Shown one piece after another: positions 23,915-30,488 of a stretch of 38,396 nucleotides of DNA. This stretch comes from Streptomyces olivaceus (GTDB taxonomy: Bacteria > Actinomycetota > Actinomycetes > Streptomycetales > Streptomycetaceae): contig NZ_JOFH01000048.1 in NCBI RefSeq assembly GCF_000721235.1, positions 1 through 38,396 of the forward strand, in the 5' to 3' direction. Position 1 is the first letter of the stretch. Every line of letters starts with the position of its first letter. Under the pieces are notes generated by a model that did not search any database, had not been told where the DNA came from, and was given only the letters and a program-made list of their open reading frames with translations. The position numbers and the translations under genes were made by a program.

Positions 23915-24588
23915 GAGCCGTCGCCCCGCAGGACTCGCAGGTCGGCGGCGGCTTGGCTGCGCAGGGCGGGCAGCACCGACTTCACCGGGGGCGGCATGTT
24001 CGCGAGCATCGACTCCACCTCGGCCGGTGTGCCGGCTTCATCGAGGAATCCGATCATCAGATGTCCGGCCACCGGGGGCGTCTCGGCGATGACTCGCTGG
24101 GCGAACTCCTCCCACTGCGCGGACGTGACGTGCCGCAGAGCGGGGAGCAGTATCGGTTCCTCGTGGGCCAGATGGTCACGCACGCTGTCGCGCACCGCGA
24201 CGGCCGCCTCGCGCAGGGCGTGCCGGCTGTCGCTGCTCGTGCTCTCGCCGCCAGGGTCTCCGCCGGGGTCTTCCGTGCGGGTCAGGTCGACGGAGGCGAG
24301 GCGGTCGAGCGCGCTGTCCAACTGGTCGTGTTCTTCGCTGAGTTCGTCGAGTGAGCGCTTCGTGTCCGGCGCCGCCGCCACGATGAGCGGCCACAGCCAT
24401 GCGTCTTCGGTCTCGTGGTGGTGACGCAGGTTCGCCACGGTGAAGTCCCGTAGCTGCGCGAGTGCTTGACGCGGCACGGTGGATCGGCCGGCGGCGTCGA
24501 CGAGCAGTCCGGTAGCCAGTCTGTGTGTCTCATGGGCGAGCCGCGTTTCCACGATGGCTTGCGAGTCGGACTCGGCTTGCATGGTCAT
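23911..24588 (-). CDS. Hemerythrin HHE domain protein
   Basis: 225 residues, ATG 24588 (GAAGG about 10 nt upstream; the frame stays open to 24705 without support). A four-helix-bundle hemerythrin-like domain is shown by metal-ligand His/Glu stretches RLAHETHRLATGLL, LRHHHETEDAWLWPLI, SEEHDQLDSALD and VRDHLAHEEPILLPAL. Such proteins carry a non-heme di-iron centre that binds O2 or NO, or handles iron. A C-terminal helical extension (TPAEVESMLANMPPPVKSVLPAL) follows. It is the first gene of a two-gene unit with the PPOX flavoprotein and is divergent from a TetR regulator that probably controls it. Confidence 0.85.
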   Translation of the reverse strand: MTMQAESDSQAIVETRLAHETHRLATGLLVDAAGRSTVPRQALAQLRDFTVANLRHHHETEDAWLWPLIVAAAPDTKRSLDELSEEHDQLDSALDRLASVDLTRTEDPGGDPGGESTSSDSRHALREAAVAVRDSVRDHLAHEEPILLPALRHVTSAQWEEFAQRVIAETPPVAGHLMIGFLDEAGTPAEVESMLANMPPPVKSVLPALRSQAAADLRVLRGDGS

Positions 24589-24706
24589 GTGTGCGGAACC
24601 TTCGCGTAGGAGTGCACGGTCTTCCGGGCAGGCCCCGAGACCCTGAACCGCTCCGGCGGGTACGAGGGGAAGAGACTTCGGTTGCCCGTCCGGTCTCCAT
24701 TTCAAG

Positions 24707-24725
24707 TTACATGCTCTGCAATGAA
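24707..24725. promoter_or_regulatory. Candidate TetR operator in divergent promoter
   Basis: The imperfect palindrome TT-aca-TGC-tct-GCA-atg-AA lies between the hemerythrin-like and TetR genes, where a TetR repressor would be expected to bind. The direct repeat AAGTTA (24705-24710 and 24725-24730) borders it. Confidence 0.35.
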
Positions 24726-24746
24726 GTTATCCACTCTGGTGTCCGA

Positions 24747-24752
24747 TAGGCT
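24747..24752 (+). promoter_or_regulatory. -10 box for leaderless tetR mRNA
   Basis: TAGGCT is followed by 6 nt and the ATG at 24759; no ribosome-binding site is present, consistent with a leaderless transcript. Confidence 0.5.
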
Positions 24753-24758
24753 GCCGAC

Positions 24759-25391
24759 ATGCCCGAACGGACTCGGAGGTACCGCTCAGCACGGCGTGAG
24801 CAGAGCGCGGCTCAGACCCGACAGGACATCCTGGAGACCGCGCGCGACCTCTTCACCACGCATGGCTATGCGCAGGTGACCATGGGGCAGATCGCTCGCT
24901 CGGCGGGTGTCGCGACCAAGACGCTCTACGCGAGCGTGGGCACCAAGACGCAACTCCTGCACGCCCTCCTGGCCGTGGACGTGGCGGACTCGAAGACCAC
25001 CGGGCTGCACGACGAGGTACTCCGCAGCAAAGACCTCGCCTCCGCGATCACCTGCCTGGCGCACGGAATCCGCGACAACACCGAACGCTTCGCCGCATCC
25101 ATAGACCTGCTCGACTCCTCCATGGCCAGCGACGACAAGGCGCGCCAGGTCTGGGAGTACGTCGTCGCGCAGTACCGCCAAGCGCTGCGCGAAGTCGCGC
25201 AGCACCTGGTCGCCATCGGCGTGGTGGCTCCCCATCTCGACGTGGACGGCACGGCGGACCGCCTGTGGTTCTGCTTCGGGCTGTCGGCCTGGCGATCGCT
25301 GGTCGTCGACTGCGGCTGGAGCTATGACGACGCGGAGCGCCTGCTCGCCCGCCAGGCCGTGAACATGCTCGAAGACCCCGGCCCGGCATAG
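24759..25391 (+). CDS. TetR/AcrR family transcriptional regulator
   Basis: 210 residues. HTH at about residues 22-66: TRQDILETARDLFTTHGYAQVTMGQIARSAGVATKTLYASVGTK, a typical TetR domain with TLYAS in the recognition helix. The C-terminal ligand domain is helical, with a Trp-rich segment (RLWFCFGLSAWRSLVVDCGWSYDDAE). It is divergent from the hemerythrin/PPOX pair with a dyad between them and upstream of the NADH dehydrogenase operon, so it may repress either. Ligand unknown. Confidence 0.92.
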   Translation: MPERTRRYRSARREQSAAQTRQDILETARDLFTTHGYAQVTMGQIARSAGVATKTLYASVGTKTQLLHALLAVDVADSKTTGLHDEVLRSKDLASAITCLAHGIRDNTERFAASIDLLDSSMASDDKARQVWEYVVAQYRQALREVAQHLVAIGVVAPHLDVDGTADRLWFCFGLSAWRSLVVDCGWSYDDAERLLARQAVNMLEDPGPA

Positions 25392-25525
25392 GCAGGGCGA
25401 GGGCCCTCGACGGCGATCCGTGCCCCGATGAGCCCGAAAGCGAAGTCTCGCCCCCCGAAGGCCGTTCCGCACCCGCTGTCTCCGGACGCGTCATGCTCCT
25501 GCTCCCTTCGCGGCTGAGTGAATGC

Positions 25526-25555
25526 TGTAACGCTCGGCGGGTGTGCTCGCACTGA
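25526..25555 (+). promoter_or_regulatory. Shared promoter element, copy C (NADH dehydrogenase operon)
   Basis: TGTAAC (25526-25531), 18 nt, CACTGA (25550-25555), with CTCGGCG in the spacer. The same block occurs at 30455 and 32970. It lies about 105 nt upstream of the ATG at 25660, in the otherwise gene-free gap 25392-25659. Confidence 0.55.
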
Positions 25556-25659
25556 ACGCCTGACAACGGGCGTCGGAGCCCTCAGATCTCGCACGGTCCT
25601 GCCCTCCTCCCTCCTTCTTCCTTCCTCCGGCAGGACTCGTGCGGTTACCGGAGACACAC

Positions 25660-27294
25660 ATGCTTCTGCTCAGAAGACTCCTGTTCGGCGTCCTCGCCGG
25701 ACTGCTCCCGGGTGCGATCGTGGCGGTCGTGGCCGAGCCACCGTGGACCGAGTGGGCCGTGCACGCGGTGGCGCTGGGAGCCGTGTTGGGGCTCCTCGTC
25801 GGTGGCCGGGGGCAGAGCTTCGGCTCGGCCTTCTCCGTCGGCCTGCTGACCGGTCTGCTCGACTGGGTGGTCTGGACCCTCAGCCTCCGCCCCGTGTGGG
25901 AGGGGCACCGGCCGTCCTGGACGATCGAGGAGGCCGTGTCGGGCTTCCCCGGACTCGTCGCCGCCGTGCTGTTCGGCGCGACCGCCGGGCTCATCTGCCA
26001 CGCCCTCGCGCTCTGGCGCCCGCCCCGGCCGGCCCCGCGGCCGGCCAAGCCCCATGTCGTGGTCGTCGGTGGCGGGTTCGGGGGAGTGGGGGCCGCGCGC
26101 GAACTCGACCGACTGGTCGGCAGCGGCCTCGACGCCCACGTGACGCTGATCAGCGACTCGAACTCCCAGCTGTTCACCCCGCTGCTGGTCGGCGTCGCCT
26201 CCAGCACGGTGGAGGGCAGACACGTGACCGCTCCCGTGCGCGCCGGACTCGACCACGCCTCCTTCCTGCACGGGCGGGCCACCTCCATCGACACGCACAC
26301 CCGCACCGTGCACGTCCTGGCCGGCCGGGAGCGTCCGCTGCGCGTACCGTACGACCAACTGGTCCTCGCCGTCGGCGCGGTGCCGCACTTCTTCGACCTC
26401 CCCGGCGTCGGCGAGCACGCCTTCCCCCTGAAGTCCGTCGAGGACGCCACCCGGCTGCGCGACCACGTGCTGGGCGCGCTGGAGAGCGCCGACCTGGAGC
26501 CGGACCCCGCCGAGCAGGCCAGGCTGCTGACGTTCGTGGTGGCGGGTGGCGGGTTCGCCGGGACGGAACTGGTCGCCGAACTCTTCGACCTCGTACACGA
26601 CGTGCTCCACTTCTATCCGAGGCTGCACGGGCTGCGGCCCAGGTTCGTGATCGTGCACGCGGGCGACCGGCTGCTGCAGGAGCTGTCGCCGGCGCTCGGC
26701 CGCTACGCGCAGCGCAAACTCGACGGCCGCGGGGTCGAGTTCCGGCTCGGCGCACGCGTCAGCAAGGCCACCGCCGAGGACGTCACCCTCGACTCCGGCG
26801 AGACCCTCGCCACCCGCACCCTGGCCTGGACGGCCGGCAACCGGCCCCACCCGCTGGCGCGGCAGGTCATGACGCCGTCCCTCACCGTGGAGCCCACCCT
26901 CCAGGTCCCCGGCATCCCCGGCGTGTGGGCGCTGGGCGACTGCGCGCGAATCCCCGACCCGGCGGGCGGGACCTACCCGCCGACCGCCCAGCACGCGATC
27001 CGTGAGGGCAGGACGGCGGCCAGGAACATCGCCGCCGTCCTGGCCGGACGCCGCCCCGCCCCCTTCCGCTACGGCGGGCTCGGTGTGCTCGTGTCGTTGG
27101 GACACCGCACGGCAGCCGGTGAGGTCGGCGGCCGGCGCGTCTCCGGCTTCCTTGCCTGGATCCTGTGGCGCTCCGTCTACCTGAGCAAGCTGCCCGGCGC
27201 GGAGAAGAGACTGCGCGTGCTCGCCGACTGGACCCTCGACCTGGTCTTCCCCAGGGACATCGCCCTCTCGACCAAGGACGAACGCCATGCGTGA
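25660..27294 (+). CDS. Type-II NADH dehydrogenase-like flavoprotein with N-terminal membrane domain
   Basis: 544 residues, ATG 25660 with GGAG 7 nt upstream. Residues 1-125 form about four transmembrane helices (LLFGVLAGLLPGAIVAVV, LGAVLGLLVGG, VGLLTGLLDWVVWTLSL, AAVLFGATAGLICHALAL). The rest is an NDH-2 fold: FAD-binding VVVVGGGFGGVGAARELD near 133, LFTPLLVGVASSTVE, QLVLAVGAVPHFFDLPGV, the NADH-binding VVAGGGFAGTELVAEL near 295, and WALGDCARIPDP plus YPPTAQHAIREG. The C-terminal amphipathic region (FLAWILWRSVYLSKLPG) fits membrane attachment. It should pass electrons from NAD(P)H to quinone. The N-terminal fusion is unusual and is homologous to the next two genes. First gene of an overlapping operon. 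Confidence 0.9.
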   Translation: MLLLRRLLFGVLAGLLPGAIVAVVAEPPWTEWAVHAVALGAVLGLLVGGRGQSFGSAFSVGLLTGLLDWVVWTLSLRPVWEGHRPSWTIEEAVSGFPGLVAAVLFGATAGLICHALALWRPPRPAPRPAKPHVVVVGGGFGGVGAARELDRLVGSGLDAHVTLISDSNSQLFTPLLVGVASSTVEGRHVTAPVRAGLDHASFLHGRATSIDTHTRTVHVLAGRERPLRVPYDQLVLAVGAVPHFFDLPGVGEHAFPLKSVEDATRLRDHVLGALESADLEPDPAEQARLLTFVVAGGGFAGTELVAELFDLVHDVLHFYPRLHGLRPRFVIVHAGDRLLQELSPALGRYAQRKLDGRGVEFRLGARVSKATAEDVTLDSGETLATRTLAWTAGNRPHPLARQVMTPSLTVEPTLQVPGIPGVWALGDCARIPDPAGGTYPPTAQHAIREGRTAARNIAAVLAGRRPAPFRYGGLGVLVSLGHRTAAGEVGGRRVSGFLAWILWRSVYLSKLPGAEKRLRVLADWTLDLVFPRDIALSTKDERHA

Positions 27295-28093
27295 CGCGGG
27301 ATTCGGAGCACTCGCCGGCCTCGTGGGAGGGCTGGTCTTCGGCACGGTCATGGCGCGGATCGGGTTCCTGCCCACCGTCGCGGGGATCGTCAGAACCGAC
27401 TCGCCCGCCGTGGGCCTCGCCGTCCACCTGCTGATCGCGGCGATCCTCGGAGGTGTCTTCGGCGTACTGGTCGCACGCCAACAAGAGCTGCTGTTCTGGG
27501 GGTTGGCGTACGGCGTCCTGTGGTGGTTCCTCGGACCGCTGACGCTGCTGCCGATCCTGCTGGGCGAGCCCGTGGCCTGGAACGTGGCCGCTGCTCGGGA
27601 CCTCGTCCCTAGCCTGCTCGGCCACCTGGCCTACGGGGCCGCCACGGCCGCCGCCCTCGCCCTGCTCGCGCGCGAACAGCGGCGGCCCGGGCCGGGGTTG
27701 CTGGTGCGCGCGTCGCTGGCCGGGCTGCTCGCCTCGCCGCTGCTCGGCCTCGGCTGGAGCGGACCGGTCGTCGGCGTGCTGGCCGGGGCCTCGTACGCGG
27801 TCGTCTTCGGCGATCCCCGCGAGGGCAGCGGCCCCGCCCTGATCCGGGGCGCCGCCTTCGGGTTCGTGTGGTGGGTGCTCGCGGCCGCGACCCTCTCGCC
27901 GCTGCTCGACGGCCGCGGACTGGCATGGTCGGCGGCCGCGGTGCGTACCGCCGTGGCGGAGCTGCCCGCGTACGTACTGCTCGGTGCCGTCATGGCCCTG
28001 CTGATCTGCTGGCTGGGCGGTCTGTCGCGGGCGGTGTTCTCCGACGACGTACGCGACGCCCTGGAGCGGCGGCTGGCCGCCGGGGGCGGGTGA
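27287..28093 (+). CDS. Membrane protein with two copies of a TM module
   Basis: 268 residues; ATG 27287 overlaps the upstream stop by 8 nt. Two homologous halves of about 130 residues each contain four hydrophobic segments. The first has GFLPTVAGIV, LAYGVLWWFLGPLTLLPILLG and VPSLLGHLAYGAATA; the second is more diverged (AAFGFVWWVLAAATLSPLLDG, ELPAYVLLGAVMA). The module also forms the N-terminus of the NADH dehydrogenase and the whole next protein. No known catalytic motif; perhaps a membrane scaffold or quinone-site partner of the dehydrogenase (inference). Confidence 0.82.
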   Translation: MRDAGFGALAGLVGGLVFGTVMARIGFLPTVAGIVRTDSPAVGLAVHLLIAAILGGVFGVLVARQQELLFWGLAYGVLWWFLGPLTLLPILLGEPVAWNVAAARDLVPSLLGHLAYGAATAAALALLAREQRRPGPGLLVRASLAGLLASPLLGLGWSGPVVGVLAGASYAVVFGDPREGSGPALIRGAAFGFVWWVLAAATLSPLLDGRGLAWSAAAVRTAVAELPAYVLLGAVMALLICWLGGLSRAVFSDDVRDALERRLAAGGG

Positions 28094-28632
28094 TCTCCCT
28101 CTGGCACGGGGTCGCGGCCGGGCTGGCCGGTGGGGTGCTGTTCACCGGCGTCATGGTCACCGTGGGGTTCCTGCCGACCGTCGCGTCCCTCGTCGGCTCG
28201 GGCTCGGCGGCCGTGGGCCTCGTCCTCCACCTGCTGATCTCACAGGTCGTCGGCGTCACCTACGCGCTCTTCTTCCGCCGCCGCAGCTTCGACGCGGCCT
28301 CGGGGATCGGCTGGGGAGTGTCCTACGGCCTCCTCTGGTGGATTCTGGGCAACCTGACGCTGCTTCCCGTGCTGCTCGGCGCCGGGCCCCGGTGGAGCGC
28401 CGCCGCGCTGGCCGAGTCCTTCCCCTCGCTCGTCGGCCACCTCGCCTACGGCGCCGTCCTCGGCCTGGTGTACCAGCGGCTGGAGGCGCGAGTGTCCCCC
28501 TGGCACCTCACCCGCAGCCAGGCGGCCGCGGCCCGCGCGACCGCGCGCCGGGAACAGACGCTGAGCGCGGCACCCGCGCTGTGGAGCCTGGTCGCCTGCG
28601 TGGCCCTGCTCGTCCCCGTCCTGGTCGCCTAG
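28090..28632 (+). CDS. Membrane protein with one copy of the TM module
   Basis: 180 residues from GTG 28090, overlapping the upstream TGA by 4 nt. It repeats the module signatures closely: VTVGFLPTVASLVGS, GVSYGLLWWILGNLTLLPVLLG and FPSLVGHLAYGAVLG. The C-terminus adds an Ala/Arg-rich cytoplasmic stretch (TRSQAAAARATARREQ) and a final hydrophobic helix (LWSLVACVALLVPVLVA). It probably works with the preceding two proteins; function unknown. Confidence 0.82.
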   Translation: MISLWHGVAAGLAGGVLFTGVMVTVGFLPTVASLVGSGSAAVGLVLHLLISQVVGVTYALFFRRRSFDAASGIGWGVSYGLLWWILGNLTLLPVLLGAGPRWSAAALAESFPSLVGHLAYGAVLGLVYQRLEARVSPWHLTRSQAAAARATARREQTLSAAPALWSLVACVALLVPVLVA

Positions 28633-28748
28633 AGATGTCCCATGTGCCTGAGCGCCCGCGCGGCGCACGCGTCCGGGCACGGCGCCGTCAGGCATTCGTA
28701 AGGCCGTGAAACCTGTGATTCCCCCTGCCGCTGAACTGGGATGAGACC

Positions 28749-29942
28749 ATGCAATCGCGTATCCGACCCCCCTCCTTCTCCGGGCGTCTGCACGACGTCC
28801 GCACCGCCACCATCGTCGGGCGGCTGCTCGGGATCGCCGTGGCGATCTGCTTCCTCACCGGGCTCGTGAGCCACCTGCTGCAGGAGCCGCCGGGGTGGCT
28901 GATCGGGCATCTGCCCGCCCGACCCGTGTCGGGGTACCGCATCACGCAGGGGCTCCATGTGATCAGTGGGATCGCGGCTGTTCCGCTCCTGCTCGTGAAG
29001 CTGTGGACGGTGTATCCACGGTTGTTCGAGTGGCCTCCCGTGCGCGGTGTCGGACACGCCCTGGAGCGCCTGTCGATCGCGGTACTGGTCGCCGCGACCA
29101 TCCTCGAACTGTTCATGGGCCTGCTGAACACGGTGCAGTGGTACCCCTGGCCCTTCTCCTTCCGGTCGGTGCACTACGCCCTGGGCTGGGTGATCATCGG
29201 GTCGCTCCTGGTGCACCTGGGCGTCAAGGCACCCCAGATAGCGGCCCATTGGCGCCGGCCCCGACAGGGCGCCGCACCGAAGGCCGCCGCACCACAGGGC
29301 GCCGCACCGCAGGGCGCGGCGACCGGAGCCGACGACGAACAGCTCGTCCGGGCCGACCGCCGGTCACTCCTGGTCGGCCTAGGCGTGGCGGTGGGCACCG
29401 TGACCGTCGTGACGGCGGGCCAGTCGGTGACCCCGCTGGCCAAACTGAACCTGCTGGCCCCGCGCCACCCCGACAACGGCGAACAGGGGCTGCCCGTCAA
29501 CCGGACGGCGAGTGCCGCGGGCGTCGACCTGAAGGCGGTGCGGTCCTGGCGACTGAGCGTCGGTGGCCCCCAGGGCTACGAACTCACGCTCGACCAGTTG
29601 CGGGCTCTGCCGCAGCACAAGGCGACGCTGCCCATCGCCTGCGTGGAGGGCTGGTCGAAGTCGGCCCACTGGGAAGGGGTGCGGATCAAGGACCTGCTGG
29701 AGCGGGCCGGACTGCCCGACGGAGCGCGGCTGCGCGTCGTGTCGCTGCAGACCCGCGGCGGTTACCGCGTCACCGAGATGGACCGCACCTACACCCGCGA
29801 CGACCTGACCCTGCTCGCGCTGCGGCTCAACGGCGAGGTCCTCTCGCCCGACCACGGCTATCCCGCCCGCATCATCGCCCCCAACCGCCCTGGTGTCCTG
29901 CAGACCAAGTGGGTCACCCGACTGGAAGTGATCCCCGGATGA
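28749..29942 (+). CDS. Cytochrome-b-like membrane / molybdopterin oxidoreductase fusion
   Basis: 397 residues. Helices 1-4 (about residues 22-165: VGRLLGIAVAICFLTGLVSHLL, LHVISGIAAVPLLLVKLW, LSIAVLVAATILELFMGLL, VHYALGWVIIGSLLVHLGV) include His residues suited to b-heme. A cytoplasmic Ala/Pro/Gln linker of PQGAA units (170-195) leads to a fifth helix headed by a twin Arg (ADRRSLLVGLGVAVG, about residue 205). A sulfite-oxidase-type Moco domain follows, with the expected ligand Cys298 in IACVEGWSKSAHWEG, ending HGYPARIIAPNRPGVLQTKW. The domain should lie outside the membrane and exchange electrons with the quinone pool. The layout matches actinobacterial proteins inserted jointly by Sec and Tat. 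It overlaps the next gene as ATGA. Confidence 0.9.
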   Translation: MQSRIRPPSFSGRLHDVRTATIVGRLLGIAVAICFLTGLVSHLLQEPPGWLIGHLPARPVSGYRITQGLHVISGIAAVPLLLVKLWTVYPRLFEWPPVRGVGHALERLSIAVLVAATILELFMGLLNTVQWYPWPFSFRSVHYALGWVIIGSLLVHLGVKAPQIAAHWRRPRQGAAPKAAAPQGAAPQGAATGADDEQLVRADRRSLLVGLGVAVGTVTVVTAGQSVTPLAKLNLLAPRHPDNGEQGLPVNRTASAAGVDLKAVRSWRLSVGGPQGYELTLDQLRALPQHKATLPIACVEGWSKSAHWEGVRIKDLLERAGLPDGARLRVVSLQTRGGYRVTEMDRTYTRDDLTLLALRLNGEVLSPDHGYPARIIAPNRPGVLQTKWVTRLEVIPG

Positions 29943-30364
29943 GCCCGATCTCGATGACTCTCTCCCGTCTGCTGCTGGGGGCCCTGGGCGTCGCCGCGGC
30001 GGCGTTCGGCGTCGCCCACCTGCTCACCGAGACCCGTACGGGCACCGTCACACAGCTCGTGGTGTGGGCCGCCGGCGCGGTGGTGCTGCACGACGGGGTG
30101 CTGGTGCCGCTGGTGCTGGCCGCCGGACTGCTGCTGACCCGGGGACGGCTGCGCGGCGTGTGGCGGGCCGCCCTGCTGACGCTGGGGACGGTCACGCTGG
30201 TGGCGCTGCCCGCGCTCCTGCGCCCCGGCCGGCCGGCGAACCCGTCCGTGCTGCCGCTCGACTACCCGATGGGGCTGGCCGTCGTCGCGGCGGCCGTCGT
30301 GGCGGGCGCGGCCGTGGCGGCGGGGCGACGCCTGTGGCCGGCCCGCGGGGGACGGCAGCCGTGA
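29939..30364 (+). CDS. Small four-helix membrane protein
   Basis: 141 residues; its ATG overlaps the stop of the molybdoenzyme gene as ATGA. About four hydrophobic helices are visible (LLLGALGVAAAAFGVAHLL, LVVWAAGAVVLHDGVLVPLVLAAGLLL, AALLTLGTVTLVALPALL, MGLAVVAAAVVAGAAVAAG) and a basic C-terminus. No redox motif except His in VVLHDG. Translational coupling suggests a subunit or assembly partner of the Moco protein. Confidence 0.8.
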   Translation: MSPISMTLSRLLLGALGVAAAAFGVAHLLTETRTGTVTQLVVWAAGAVVLHDGVLVPLVLAAGLLLTRGRLRGVWRAALLTLGTVTLVALPALLRPGRPANPSVLPLDYPMGLAVVAAAVVAGAAVAAGRRLWPARGGRQP

Positions 30365-30454
30365 GGGACTATGACGCCACCGGTTGGGGGCTTGGCGTAC
30401 CGCGTCGGCAGCTCTGACGGCAGGGTGGTCGCGGACGCCCGGTCCCGGGCCGTT

Positions 30455-30483
30455 TGTAACGTTCGGCGTGCGAGCCGCACTGA
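30455..30483 (+). promoter_or_regulatory. Shared promoter element, copy A (AfsR-like gene)
   Basis: TGTAAC (30455-30460), 17 nt, CACTGA (30478-30483), then 5 nt to the ATG at 30489, so the mRNA would be nearly or fully leaderless. It is closely similar to copy B at 32970, with similarity continuing through the first codons (TACGACGACCTGC). Confidence 0.6.
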
Positions 30484-30488
30484 GAGGC

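Noticed and set aside
28645..28694. TGCCTGA ... TCAGGCA inverted repeat between the membrane operon and the molybdoenzyme gene
   Set aside because: Only 7-bp arms around a long interior; could be a terminator, but too weak to annotate.
30384..30488. N-terminal extension of the AfsR-like protein to 30384
   Set aside because: This stretch contains the TGTAAC/CACTGA promoter element and has no ribosome-binding site, so translation should start at 30489.
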